Below are positions 52,106-61,718 of a stretch of DNA of 64,000 nucleotides, piece by piece (the first letter of the stretch is position 1; every line of letters begins with the position of its first letter). Origin of the DNA: Streptomyces sp. NBC_00457 (GTDB lineage: Bacteria > Actinomycetota > Actinomycetes > Streptomycetales > Streptomycetaceae); the NCBI RefSeq assembly GCF_036014015.1, contig NZ_CP107905.1, forward strand, positions 9,920,001 through 9,984,000. Direction: 5' to 3'. The notes under the pieces are model-generated. The model was not told the DNA's origin, did not search any database, and worked only from the letters and a program-made list of their open reading frames with translations. The translations under genes were made by a program, and so were the position numbers.

Positions 52106-52146
52106 CCCCCACCCGCACCCGCACCCACTCCCAGGAGGTACGACCC

Positions 52147-53934
52147 ATGCGGTCATCCTCGTACTCCGTCATGCCCGCACGCGCCCTGAGATCCCTGTGC
52201 GTGCTCGCCCTCACCGCCGGCCTCGCGACGACCGCCCCCGCGGCCCGCGCCGAGACGGCAGCCCCCACACTTGCCGACAAGCCCTATATGGGCTGGACGA
52301 GTTGGAGCATGCAGTCGTCGAAGTACCCGGGTCTCAACCCGAAGGGCGACTACAGCTATCTCACCGAGGCGAACGTCATCAAGCAGGCCGACGCCATGGC
52401 CAAGAAGCTGAGGAGTTCCGGGTACGAGTACATCAACATCGACGCCGGATGGTGGCGCGACTGGTCGTGGAAGCCGCGCTTCGACGAGTACGCCCGGCAG
52501 CAGGCCGACCCGCAGCGCTTCCCCAGCGGCATGAAGGCGGTCGCCGACCGCATCCACGCCCAGGGCCTCAAGGCGGGCATCTACCTCCCGGTGGGACTGG
52601 AGAAGGAGGCGTACAACGACGGCAAGTCCCCGATCTGGAACGCCGAGGGCTGCACCACCGCCGACATCGTCCACGATGACCTGCGCACCACCAACGGCTG
52701 GGACAGCGCCTACAAGCTGGACTTCACCAACCCGTGCGCGCAGAAGTACATCGACTCCCAGGCGCGGTTGTTCGCCGACTGGGGCTACGACTTCCTGAAG
52801 CTGGACGGCGTCGGGCCGGGCTCGTTCAAGAGCGGCGACAACTACGACAACGTCCCCGACGTGGCCGCCTGGCAGAAGGCCATCGCCACCGCCGGCCGCC
52901 CGATCCACCTGGAGCTGTCCTGGTCCCTCGACTACGGGCACGTCGAGGACTGGAAGAAGTACTCCAACGGCTGGCGCATCGACACCGACGTCGAGTGCTA
53001 CTGCAACACCCTGGTCAGCTGGGAGAACTCCGTCGACGACCGCTGGGACGACACCCCGGCCTGGACCGACCACGCCGGCCCCGGCGGCTGGAACGACCTC
53101 GACTCCCTCAACGTCGGCAACGGCGAGATGGACGGCCTCACCAATGCCGAGCGGCAGAGCTACGCCACCCTGTGGGCGATCGCCAAGTCCCCGTTCTACA
53201 CCGGCGACGACCTGACCAGGCTCGACTCCTACGGACTGTCCCTGTTGACGAACCGCGAGGTCATCGCGATCAACCAGGGCGACACGCCGCCCGCCCGGCC
53301 GGTCACCGCCTCCGACCCGCAGCAGGTGTGGGCCGCGGAGAACCCCAACGGGACGTACACCGTCGCCCTGTTCAACCTGTCCGACGCTCCGGCCTCGGTG
53401 ACCGCGAACTGGTCGACCCTCGGCTTCAAGGGCAAGGCCGCCGTGCGCGACGTGTGGAACAGGGAGAGCCTCGGCACCCACACCGACAAGATCACCCAGG
53501 CGCTGCCCGCCCACGGCTCCCGGCTGTTCACCGTCACCCCGCGCGGCACCGCCCTGGCGTGGACCGGCTACGAGGCCGAGGCGGGCACGCTGAGCGGCAA
53601 CGCTTCCGTCGCCGACTGCTCCGCATGCTCCGACGGCCGCAAGGTCGGCAACCTCTACGGCGGCGGCAAGCTCACCGTCAACGACGTGGTCGTGGCCAAG
53701 GCCGGCACCTATCAGATCAAGGTCGCCTACATCAGCGGTGACTCCCGTTCGGTCGCCGTCTCGGCCAACGGCGGGGGCGCCGTCTCGCACAAGTTCGCGT
53801 CCACGGGGGACTGGTCCACGGTGAACAGCGTCCATGTGCCGGTGAAGTTGAAGGCCGGGGCGAACACGCTCACGTTCGACAGCGGTTCCAGTGGCTACGC
53901 GCCGGACATCGACCGGATCGACGTACAGAAGTAG
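52147..53934 (+). CDS. Secreted GH27 glycosidase with C-terminal CBM6/35-like domain
   Basis: A 595-residue secreted enzyme. The Sec signal peptide ends near AARA (about residue 35). The GH27 barrel (about 40-330) has DKPYMGWTSWSM, YINIDAGWW and the nucleophile Asp220 in FLKLDG; the acid/base is likely an Asp in WRIDTDVE (279-281). A beta-sandwich follows to about 460, then a carbohydrate-binding domain (about 475-595, YEAEAGTLSGNASVADC). The family includes alpha-galactosidases and beta-L-arabinopyranosidases; Streptomyces has both, so the sugar is uncertain. A strong AGGAGGT site precedes the ATG. Confidence 0.9.
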   Translation: MRSSSYSVMPARALRSLCVLALTAGLATTAPAARAETAAPTLADKPYMGWTSWSMQSSKYPGLNPKGDYSYLTEANVIKQADAMAKKLRSSGYEYINIDAGWWRDWSWKPRFDEYARQQADPQRFPSGMKAVADRIHAQGLKAGIYLPVGLEKEAYNDGKSPIWNAEGCTTADIVHDDLRTTNGWDSAYKLDFTNPCAQKYIDSQARLFADWGYDFLKLDGVGPGSFKSGDNYDNVPDVAAWQKAIATAGRPIHLELSWSLDYGHVEDWKKYSNGWRIDTDVECYCNTLVSWENSVDDRWDDTPAWTDHAGPGGWNDLDSLNVGNGEMDGLTNAERQSYATLWAIAKSPFYTGDDLTRLDSYGLSLLTNREVIAINQGDTPPARPVTASDPQQVWAAENPNGTYTVALFNLSDAPASVTANWSTLGFKGKAAVRDVWNRESLGTHTDKITQALPAHGSRLFTVTPRGTALAWTGYEAEAGTLSGNASVADCSACSDGRKVGNLYGGGKLTVNDVVVAKAGTYQIKVAYISGDSRSVAVSANGGGAVSHKFASTGDWSTVNSVHVPVKLKAGANTLTFDSGSSGYAPDIDRIDVQK

Positions 53935-53967
53935 GCCCTTGTGCCCCTCCCCGCATCCGGAGCCGCC

Positions 53968-56322
53968 ATGAATCCCCGTCCGAACGACCCCAGCAGACGG
54001 ACCCTCCTCTCCCTCACCACCGCCGTCGCCCTCAGCACCCTGCCCACCTTCACCGCCACCGCCGCACCCGCTCGCCCCACGGAAGTCCCGCAGTACGCCG
54101 GATCCTCCCTGTGGTGGCAGGCCCCCGGCGACGAGGCCTCGCTGATCGAGCAGGGCCTGCCCGTCGGTAACGGCCGCCTCGGAGCGCTCGCCAGCAACGA
54201 CCCCGGCCGCGAGCTGCTGCTGATCACCGACGCCACGATGTGGACCGGCGGCCTCAACGACACGCTCGACGCGGACGGTCAATTCCCCTACGGGCGGGCC
54301 GACTTCGGCTCCTTCACGCTGCTCGCCAGGCTCACCGTCGACATCCCCGACCACGACCTGGGCGCCGTCTCCGGCTACCGCCGCACCCTCGACCTCGCCC
54401 AGGGCCTGATCACCAGCTCCTACGTCCGCTCCGGCGCCACCTACCGGCGCCAGATCTTCGCCAGCCACCCCGACGACGTGATCGTCCTGCACTTCACCCA
54501 GAGCGGCGGCGGCCACTACACCGGAATGATCACGCTCACCGGCACCCACGGCGAAACCCCCACCACCGCCGAGTCGTTCGGCGCCACCCTTGCCAACGGC
54601 CTTCGCTACGGCGCCGCAGTGAAGGCCCACGGCAGCGGCGGCAAGGTCACCGTCAACGGCACGCGCATCGACTTCTCCGGCTGCAAAGACCTCACTGTCG
54701 TGGTCAGCGGCGGCACCAACTACGCGCCCGACGCCGCCGCGAACTTCCGCAACCCGTCCCTCGATCCCGAGCGGTTGGCCCGTACGAAGGTCCGCGACGC
54801 CGCCACCGAATCGGCCGCCACCCTGCGGCGCACCCACATCGCCGACTACCGCGCCCTCTTCGGACAGCTGGACCTCTCGCTCGGCACGTCCACGGCCGCG
54901 CAGCGCGAGATGGACACCTGGGAACGCCTCCAGGCGCGCGCCCTCGACCTCGAACCCGACCCTGAACTGGAGGCCGCCTACCTCCAGTTCGGCCGCTACC
55001 TCATGATCTCCGGCTCGCGCGACAGCCTGCCGCTGAACCTCCAGGGCCTGTGGCTGGACGGCAACGACCCGGATTGGATGGGCGACTACCACACGGACAT
55101 CAACCTCCAGATGAACTACTGGATGGCCGACCGGGCGGGCCTGTCCCGGTGTTTCGACGCCTTCACCGACTACTGCCTCGCCCAGCTCCCGTCCTGGACG
55201 AAGCTCACCCAGACCCTCTTCAACGACCCGCGCAACCGCTACCGCAACTCCACCGGCAAGATCGCCGGCTGGACCGTCGCCATCTCCACCAACCCCTATG
55301 GCGGAGGCGGCTGGTGGTGGCACCCGGCGGGCAACGCCTGGCTGTGCAACAGCCTGTACGAGCACTACGAGTACACCCAGTCACGGGCCTATCTGGCGAA
55401 GATCTATCCGCTCCTCAAGGGCGCCTGCGAGTTCTGGGAGGCGCGGCTGCTGACCACGACCCTCCCCGGCACCACGACAGAGGTGCTGATCGCCGACAGC
55501 GACTGGTCGCCGGAGCACGGCCCGCTCGACGCCAAGGGCATCACGTACGCCCAGGAGCTGGTGTGGGCGCTGTTCGGCACCTTCTGTGTCGCGGCGGCGG
55601 AGTTGCGGCGGGACAGCGGCTACGCGGACACCATCGCGGGTCTGCGCAAGCGGCTCTACCTGCCGCAGGTCAGCCCGAAGACCGGTTGGCTGGAGGAGTG
55701 GATGTCGCCGGACAACCTCGGCGAGACCACCCACCGGCACCTGTCCGGGCTGGTCGGCCTGTTCCCCGGCGACCGCATCCGCCCCGACGGCTCCACGCCC
55801 CAGGAGATCGTCGACGGAGCCACCGCCCAACTGACCGCCCGCGGCATGAACAGCTTCGGCTGGGCCAACGCCTGGCGCAGCCTGTGCTGGGCCCGCCTCA
55901 AGGACGCCGACAAGGCCTACCAGCTGGTCGTCAACAACCTCCGGCCGTCCACCGGCGGCAGCAACGGCACCGCGTTCAACCTCTTCGACATCTACGAGGT
56001 GGACAAGGGCCGCGGCATCTTCCAGATCGACGCCAACTTCGGTACACCGGCCGCGATCCTCGAGATGCTGCTGTACTCCCGCCCTGGCCACCTGGAGCTC
56101 CTCCCCGCCCTCCCCGACGCCTGGTCCGCGTCCGGCTCCCTCACCGGGGCCCCGGCACGCGGCGGCTTCGTCGTCGACCTGCGCTGGGCCGACGGCACAC
56201 CGACCCAGGTGCGCATCCGCAGCATGGGCGGGCGGACGACGACCGTGGCGTACGGCGGCGCCTCCCGGACGGTGAAGCTGAAGCCGGGGCAGTCCGTGAC
56301 GCTGAAGGACCTGGCCCGGTGA
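53968..56322 (+). CDS. Secreted GH95 family glycosidase (alpha-L-fucosidase/galactosidase type)
   Basis: A 784-residue enzyme with a twin-arginine-like signal (SRRTLLSLTTAVALSTLPTFTATAAPA). The GH95 N-terminal beta domain starts SSLWWQAPGDEASLIEQGLPVGNGRLGALA. The (alpha/alpha)6 barrel shows LPLNLQGLWL, WMGDYHTDINLQMNYWMADRAGL and the acid Glu in DSDWSPEHGPLD. Near the C-terminus is IFQIDANFGTPAAILEMLL. The family removes alpha-1,2-linked L-fucose or L-galactose by inversion; specificity cannot be read here. ATG 53968 with GGAG upstream is preferred over GTG 53941. It overlaps the next gene by 4 bp. Confidence 0.92.
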   Translation: MNPRPNDPSRRTLLSLTTAVALSTLPTFTATAAPARPTEVPQYAGSSLWWQAPGDEASLIEQGLPVGNGRLGALASNDPGRELLLITDATMWTGGLNDTLDADGQFPYGRADFGSFTLLARLTVDIPDHDLGAVSGYRRTLDLAQGLITSSYVRSGATYRRQIFASHPDDVIVLHFTQSGGGHYTGMITLTGTHGETPTTAESFGATLANGLRYGAAVKAHGSGGKVTVNGTRIDFSGCKDLTVVVSGGTNYAPDAAANFRNPSLDPERLARTKVRDAATESAATLRRTHIADYRALFGQLDLSLGTSTAAQREMDTWERLQARALDLEPDPELEAAYLQFGRYLMISGSRDSLPLNLQGLWLDGNDPDWMGDYHTDINLQMNYWMADRAGLSRCFDAFTDYCLAQLPSWTKLTQTLFNDPRNRYRNSTGKIAGWTVAISTNPYGGGGWWWHPAGNAWLCNSLYEHYEYTQSRAYLAKIYPLLKGACEFWEARLLTTTLPGTTTEVLIADSDWSPEHGPLDAKGITYAQELVWALFGTFCVAAAELRRDSGYADTIAGLRKRLYLPQVSPKTGWLEEWMSPDNLGETTHRHLSGLVGLFPGDRIRPDGSTPQEIVDGATAQLTARGMNSFGWANAWRSLCWARLKDADKAYQLVVNNLRPSTGGSNGTAFNLFDIYEVDKGRGIFQIDANFGTPAAILEMLLYSRPGHLELLPALPDAWSASGSLTGAPARGGFVVDLRWADGTPTQVRIRSMGGRTTTVAYGGASRTVKLKPGQSVTLKDLAR

Positions 56323-57485
56323 TCGCCAGAGTCGTCTGCGCACTCCTGCTGGCGGTGCAGACCGCCCCCGCGTACGCCTCAGACGACCGGCCACGTGAGG
56401 TCGTCACCTGGGGTGCGAGCGCGGACCGCCTGGGCGACGGCGTGGCCGACCGCGGCTACCGGCTCGTCGTGCACACCAGTGCCGCCGGCACCGACCTGCG
56501 GATCCGGCTCTCCAATGCCTTCGGAGACCGGCCGATCACCTTCGACAGCGCCTACGCGGGAGTCCGCAAGACGGGTGCCGAACTGGTCCGCGGCAGCAAC
56601 CGGCGGCTGACCTTCGGCGGCGCCCGGTCCGTCACCGTCCCGGCCGGAGAAACCGTGCTCAGCGACCCCCTGCCCGGGAAGCTGCCCGCCGCGACCGACC
56701 TGGTGATCAGCATCCATACGCCGGACGCGGCGGGCCCGGCGACCGGACACGGCATGGCGATGGCGACGTCGTACACGACCCAGGGCGATCACACCGCCGA
56801 GGAGGGTGCCGCCAACTGGACGGGCACGACCGGCTCGTGGTTCTACCTCGACGCGGTCTCCGTCCGTGCCGGCTCCGCGGCGGTGGTCGCCCTCGGCGAC
56901 TCCATCACCGACGGCTGGCAGTCCACCACCGATCTGAACCGCCGCTGGCCCGACTACCTTGCCCGCCGGCTGCTGCAGGCGGACACGGGCGTCAAAGGCG
57001 TGGCCAACGAAGGGATTTCCGGCAACAAGGTGCTGGCCGACGGCCTCGGCCAGAGCGCCCTCAACCGGCTGGAACGCGACGTCCTGTCCCAGCCGGGCGT
57101 GCGCACCGTGTTCCTCTTCGAGGGCGTCAACGACATCAAGGCCCACACGGGCGTGACCGCCCAGGACCTGATCAACGGTTACCGCCAGATCATCGCGCGG
57201 GCGCACGCGGCCGGGCAGTGCGTCGTCGGCGCCACCGTCGGACCGTTCAAGGGCTGGTCGGAATGGGACCCGGCGGCCGAGGCCGTACGCCAGGAAGTCA
57301 ACCGATTCATCAGGTCTGGCGGGGAGTTCGACGCCGTCACCGACTTCGACCGCATCCTCCGCAGCCCCTACGACCCCGAGCGCATCCTGCCCTTCTTCGA
57401 CAACGGCGACCATCTGCACCCCAACGACAAGGGCATGCAGGCCATGGCGGACGCCGTGGACCTGGACGACCTCGACTGCGCGTGA
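56319..57485 (+). CDS. Secreted SGNH/GDSL esterase
   Basis: A 388-residue protein with a Sec signal peptide (IARVVCALLLAVQTAPAYA). A beta-sandwich module (about 20-170) precedes the SGNH domain. That domain has block I VALGDSITDGWQS with the Ser nucleophile, block III-type FLFEGVNDIKAHTG, and the Asp/His pair in DNGDHLHPNDKGMQAM. Relatives include acetylxylan and rhamnogalacturonan acetylesterases, which fits its partners. The GTG at 56319 overlaps the GH95 stop (GTGA) with AAGGA 8 bases upstream, so translation is coupled. Confidence 0.9.
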   Translation: MIARVVCALLLAVQTAPAYASDDRPREVVTWGASADRLGDGVADRGYRLVVHTSAAGTDLRIRLSNAFGDRPITFDSAYAGVRKTGAELVRGSNRRLTFGGARSVTVPAGETVLSDPLPGKLPAATDLVISIHTPDAAGPATGHGMAMATSYTTQGDHTAEEGAANWTGTTGSWFYLDAVSVRAGSAAVVALGDSITDGWQSTTDLNRRWPDYLARRLLQADTGVKGVANEGISGNKVLADGLGQSALNRLERDVLSQPGVRTVFLFEGVNDIKAHTGVTAQDLINGYRQIIARAHAAGQCVVGATVGPFKGWSEWDPAAEAVRQEVNRFIRSGGEFDAVTDFDRILRSPYDPERILPFFDNGDHLHPNDKGMQAMADAVDLDDLDCA

Positions 57486-57511
57486 AACCCGTACCCGAGA
57501 GGAGCCGACTC

Positions 57512-58642
57512 ATGAACCGACGTCGCTTACTGACCGGCGGTGCCGCCCTCACGGCGACCGCGACACTCCTGCCGACGACGAGAGCAGCGGCCGCACCGGC
57601 CCCGGCACTCCCGTCGCGAGCGGAGGTCGTGAGCGTCCTGCGCCGGGTCGCCGACCACTGGATCACCGCCCACCAGGACCCCGGCGACAACGGCTGGGCC
57701 AACGCCACCTTCTTCAGCGGCCTGCTCACCCTGCACCGCCTCACCAGCACGCCCCGCTACCTCGCCTACGCCAAGGAGTGGGCGGAGAAGCACGCCTACG
57801 GCCTCAAGGGCGGGGTCACCACCCGGCACGCCGACAACCACAACGCCGGACAGGCCTACCTCGACCTCTACGCGATCGAGCCCGAGGAGCGGAAACTCGC
57901 GGCCATCGAGGAGTCGTTGCACCGCATGGTCTACACGGACCAGCCCGAGAAGAACGACGACTGGTGGTGGGACGACGCCCTGCACATGGGCATGCCGCCG
58001 TTCGCCCGCCTCGGTGTCCTGCGCGGTGACCCCGCCTACCGGGCCAAGCTGTACTCCCTCTACGACCACACCAAGAGGATCGAGGGCGGGCCCGGCCTGT
58101 ACGACCCGGCCACCGGTCTCTGGTACCGCGACAAGAGGTTCCTGCCCGGCGGGATCCTCTCGCCCTCCGGCAAGCCGGTGGTGTGGTCCCGGGGCACCGG
58201 CTGGGTCGCCGGCGGCCACACCAAGACCCTCAAGGCCCTTCCGCCGGGCGAACCCCACACCGCCGAATACCGGGAGACGCTGATCCGGCTCGTTCGCGCG
58301 CTGGCACGGGTGCAGCGGACGGACGGCTTCTGGAACGTCAACCTCGCCGACCCCGACCACCTCCCCGGGCCCGAGACCAGCGGCACATCCTTCTTCCTCT
58401 ACGGCACGGCCTACGCGCTCCGCGCCCGGCTCGTCGACCGGGCCGCGCACCTGCCCGTCGTGTGCCGGGCCTGGCAGGGCCTCGTCACCACCGCCGTCCA
58501 CCCCGACGGCTTCCTCGGGTACGTCCAGCAGGCCGGCCACCGCCCGGAGTCCAGCCAGCCCGTGACGTACGACACCACCGCGGACTTCGGTGTCGGCGCC
58601 TTCCTGCTGGGCGGCACCGAACTGGCCCGGCTGCTCGGCTGA
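57512..58642 (+). CDS. Secreted GH105 (GH88-like) unsaturated glucuronyl/rhamnogalacturonyl hydrolase
   Basis: A 376-residue (alpha/alpha)6-barrel enzyme with a twin-arginine-like signal peptide (NRRRLLTGGAALTATATLL). The catalytic Asp is in WWWDDALHMGMPPFARLG (Asp154/155), as in YteR. VVWSRGTGWVAGGHTKTL and TSFFLYGTAYALR also match. The family hydrates 4,5-unsaturated uronic acid ends left by polysaccharide lyases, but no lyase is encoded here. Codon 6 is TTA (57527-57529), so translation should require the bldA tRNA. It lies 26 bp after the esterase gene with GAGGAG upstream. Confidence 0.9.
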   Translation: MNRRRLLTGGAALTATATLLPTTRAAAAPAPALPSRAEVVSVLRRVADHWITAHQDPGDNGWANATFFSGLLTLHRLTSTPRYLAYAKEWAEKHAYGLKGGVTTRHADNHNAGQAYLDLYAIEPEERKLAAIEESLHRMVYTDQPEKNDDWWWDDALHMGMPPFARLGVLRGDPAYRAKLYSLYDHTKRIEGGPGLYDPATGLWYRDKRFLPGGILSPSGKPVVWSRGTGWVAGGHTKTLKALPPGEPHTAEYRETLIRLVRALARVQRTDGFWNVNLADPDHLPGPETSGTSFFLYGTAYALRARLVDRAAHLPVVCRAWQGLVTTAVHPDGFLGYVQQAGHRPESSQPVTYDTTADFGVGAFLLGGTELARLLG

Positions 58643-58651
58643 CCGGGCTGG

Positions 58652-61594
58652 TCAGCCGGACGCCGGCTCCGGGGTGATCAGGCCCCGGCGGTAGGCGATC
58701 GCCACGGCCTCGGTGCGGCTCGCGGCGCCCAGCTTGCCGAGAATGTTGGAGACGTGGACGCTCGCCGTCTTGCCGGTGATGAACAGCTCCTCGCCTATCT
58801 GCCGGTTGCTGCGGCCGAGGGCGAGGAGCCGCAGGACGTCCTGCTCGCGGGCGGTGAGCAGTGACGCGGCGTGGTCGTCACTGCCCGCCAGCCTGCCGCG
58901 GCGTATGAGGTCGTCCGCGTGCTCCAGCAGCGGAGTGGCGCGGAGTTCGGCGGCCGTCTCCCGGGCCGCGCCCGCCTCGACGGCCGCCTCCTCGCGCCGC
59001 TCGGCCGCCAACAGGGCCTCGGCGTACCGCAGTCGGCAGCGCGCCCGCTCATACGGGTCGCCGTAGTCGAACGCGGCCACCGCCTTCCCCCACGCCTCCG
59101 CGTCCGCACCGGACACGGCCCGCGCCCACTCCGCCTCCGCCCGGGCCAGCCAGGCCTGACCCTCCGGGCCCTGCGGAATGCCTTCGTCGCCGTGCCCGGC
59201 CACATCCCGCGCCAACTCCACCAGCTCGCCCGCTGTCTGCGCCCGGCGGTGGGCCCCGGCCTCGTCGCCGGTGCGGCGCAGATCGACGGCCGAATCGGCG
59301 ACGGCGGACAGGGCGAGCGCGGCAAGCCGGACCGTCACGTCGGGCGGCGTGCCCACCTCATCGGTGAGCGCCGCGACGGTGGACCGCATCCGCGCCACGG
59401 CCTCGTCCGCATCGCCGAGCAGCGCGGCGGCATCCGTCAGCACGATTCCCGCGACGAGCGTGGCCATCCAGTCGAACGGCCCCTGAAGCAGGGCGCGCGC
59501 ACGGTCGGCTGCCTTGAAGTCGCCGCGCGCCAGGGCGACGTTCAGCGCGGGACCCGCCGTATAGCCGCCGGCCGTCGGCAGCACCGCGGCGTCGCTCGCC
59601 GCCGCGCGCAGGCACTCGTCCCAGCGGCCCAGGGTGTACAGCACCAGCAGGTGGAGATAGCGCATCTCGAGCGGATACGGCGAGGACAGCAGACCGGCGC
59701 GGCGGGCGCGGTCCAGGCCCTCGGTCAGCCAAGGCAGGCACTCTTCCAGAGCGCCGGACTCGAAACAGCCCATGGCGAGGTTGAACAGGGCACGCAGCTC
59801 CACCGGCGCGTTTCCCGAACTACGGGCCAGCTCCCGGGCCTCCTTCAGCCGCGCGCGGTTTTCGGGAGTGCGTCGGCCGCCGCCTTCGATCCCGGCCAGC
59901 GAGATCAGCAGGTCGGCCTGGGCGTCGGTCACCCGCAACTGCTCGGCGATGCCCAGCGCCTGGCGGGCGACCCGCAGCGCGACCTCGGTCTCGCCGACCT
60001 GGCGGGCCGCCATCACATGGGTGGCCGCCGCCCACACCCAGGTCCGCGTGGCGGGTTCGGCGGGGATCAGAGCGAGCGCCTCGCTGCTGTACGCGAACGC
60101 CGCCGTCAGGTTGTCGACGCTGATCAGGTTCCCGGCGAGCGTGTAGCGCACCCGGGCGGCGAGCTCGGAGTCCGGGTCCTGGCCGATGCCCGCCAGTGCG
60201 GCACGGGTGAGGGAGACCGCGCGGTGAGACTCCCCGGCGTGCGCCGCCGCGGCGGAGGCCCGCAGCGTCAGCGTCACCCTGTCGATGCCCTCGCCGGAGG
60301 GACGCGCGGCCGGGTCCACCGACGACCACACGTCGAGGGCGGCCTCCAGGTGCCTGAGTTCCTCGGCGGGAGCACCGAGCCGATGGGCGTGGTCGGCGGC
60401 CTCCAGCGAGGCGGCCAGGGCCTCGGCCAGATCATGGCTCGCGCGATAGTGGTGGGCGCGCTCGGCTGCGGTCTCCGCGCGGTGCCCCTGGCCGGACAGC
60501 AGCCGGGCGAACGTACCGTGCAGCCGCGCCCGTTCACCCGGCAGCAGGTCGGCGTACACCGCCTCCCGGGCCAGGGCATGGCGGAAGGAGTACGTGTCGC
60601 CGTCCCCGGAGACCAGGAGTTGCCGCTCCACGGCCTCCCGCAGCGCCGACTCCAGCTCGTCCTCGGGGAGCCCGACCGCGTCCCGCAGCAGATCGTGCTC
60701 GACCCGCCGCCCCGCGACGGCGGCCGTACGCAGCACCTGCTGGGCCGTGTCGGTCAGCTGCTCGAAACGGATGAGGAGGACATCGGCCAGCCCGCTGGGC
60801 ACCCCGCCCGCCTCCGCGTCCGTGGCGGCCAGCAACTCCTCCGCGTAGAAGGCGTTGCCCTCGGCGCGCTCCACGATCCGCCGGACCGTCGTGTCCGGCA
60901 CCGGACGCTCCCGCAGCCCGCGCACCAGCCGGGCCACGTCGGGATCGGCCATGGGCCGCAGCTCCAGCCGCTCCACAGCGGGCAGCCGCACCAGCTCGGC
61001 GAGCAGCGGACGCAACGGATGCCGGCGATGCAGATCGTCCGCCCGGTACGAAGCGAGCACCGCCAGCCGATGCGTGGGCGCACCGCCCGCGGCCCGCTGC
61101 AGGATGCCGCGGCTGAGCAGGAACCTCAGCAGATCCCGCGAGGACTGGTCCGCCCAGTGCAGATCCTCCAGCACGAGCAGCAGCGGAGCGACATCCGCCA
61201 GATCGGCCAGCAGCCCCGCCACACCCTCGAACAGCCGCACCCGCCCACCGTCGTCCGACCCACCCCCCAGCAACCGCTCCACCGCCGGATGCGCCGCGAC
61301 CACACCCGCGAACCGCTCATCAGCGGCCAGCACCCCCAGCACCTCACTGAACGGCAGATACGGCAGTCCCACGTCACCGAGATCCACACAATGCCCGGTC
61401 AACACGGTCATCCCAGCGGCAGCGGCCCGCCCGGAGATCTCGTCCAGCACCCGCGTCTTCCCGACCCCGGCATCCCCGGCGACCAGAACAGCCCGAGCCT
61501 CACCACCCCGGGCACGCTCCAGCACACTGGAAAGACGAGCCAGCTCATCCTCCCGGCCGACAATGGGCGAGGTAAACGCGGTGTTCTCCAGCAC
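58652..61594 (-). CDS. Large LuxR-family (LAL/MalT-like) ATP-binding regulator
   Basis: A 980-residue regulator. The N-terminal AAA/STAND ATPase (about 1-300) has Walker A AGDAGVGKTR and Walker B LLLVLEDLHWADQS. The long middle (about 330-890) is helical and TPR-like. The C-terminal LuxR helix-turn-helix is at about 915-975 (LTAREQDVLRLLALGRSNRQIGEELFITGKTASVHVSNILGKLG). Such regulators activate secondary metabolism or sugar use after sensing ligands. It is convergent with the glycan operon, so it may or may not control it. The start is GTG 61594 with GAGGG upstream; a degenerate repeat copy lies just upstream. Confidence 0.92.
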   Translation of the reverse strand: MLENTAFTSPIVGREDELARLSSVLERARGGEARAVLVAGDAGVGKTRVLDEISGRAAAAGMTVLTGHCVDLGDVGLPYLPFSEVLGVLAADERFAGVVAAHPAVERLLGGGSDDGGRVRLFEGVAGLLADLADVAPLLLVLEDLHWADQSSRDLLRFLLSRGILQRAAGGAPTHRLAVLASYRADDLHRRHPLRPLLAELVRLPAVERLELRPMADPDVARLVRGLRERPVPDTTVRRIVERAEGNAFYAEELLAATDAEAGGVPSGLADVLLIRFEQLTDTAQQVLRTAAVAGRRVEHDLLRDAVGLPEDELESALREAVERQLLVSGDGDTYSFRHALAREAVYADLLPGERARLHGTFARLLSGQGHRAETAAERAHHYRASHDLAEALAASLEAADHAHRLGAPAEELRHLEAALDVWSSVDPAARPSGEGIDRVTLTLRASAAAAHAGESHRAVSLTRAALAGIGQDPDSELAARVRYTLAGNLISVDNLTAAFAYSSEALALIPAEPATRTWVWAAATHVMAARQVGETEVALRVARQALGIAEQLRVTDAQADLLISLAGIEGGGRRTPENRARLKEARELARSSGNAPVELRALFNLAMGCFESGALEECLPWLTEGLDRARRAGLLSSPYPLEMRYLHLLVLYTLGRWDECLRAAASDAAVLPTAGGYTAGPALNVALARGDFKAADRARALLQGPFDWMATLVAGIVLTDAAALLGDADEAVARMRSTVAALTDEVGTPPDVTVRLAALALSAVADSAVDLRRTGDEAGAHRRAQTAGELVELARDVAGHGDEGIPQGPEGQAWLARAEAEWARAVSGADAEAWGKAVAAFDYGDPYERARCRLRYAEALLAAERREEAAVEAGAARETAAELRATPLLEHADDLIRRGRLAGSDDHAASLLTAREQDVLRLLALGRSNRQIGEELFITGKTASVHVSNILGKLGAASRTEAVAIAYRRGLITPEPASG
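58654..58668. terminator. Small hairpin at the end of the glycan operon
   Basis: AGCCGG-ACG-CCGGCT, a 6-bp stem with a 3-base loop, 12 bp after the GH105 stop and inside the last codons of the convergent LuxR gene. It is a weak candidate terminator. Confidence 0.35.
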
Positions 61595-61638
61595 ACCCTC
61601 ATCCTGGCACGAGGCACTGACAGCACCTGGTCCGACCT

Positions 61639-61672
61639 ATAGGGGCGCGGGGAACTGCGCGACAAGCCACAG
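61639..61672. repeat. Degenerate dispersed repeat (copy 4)
   Basis: AGGGGCGCGGGGAACTGCGCGA followed by CAAGCCAC matches, on the other strand, the GTGGC..GTCGCGCAGTTCCCCGCGCCCCT part of the short form at 35110-35168. The second half of the hairpin is missing. It lies upstream of the LuxR-family gene, between it and the end of the UBP zinc finger gene. Confidence 0.65.
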
Positions 61673-61718
61673 ATAACCCGCACCCGCCACGAAACAGAAC
61701 CCCCGAGCTAGTAGGCGC

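Noticed and set aside
52153..55365. A 1,070-residue minus-strand open frame opposite GH27 and GH95
   Set aside because: The plus-strand enzymes have conserved catalytic motifs and signal peptides; the antisense frame has none.
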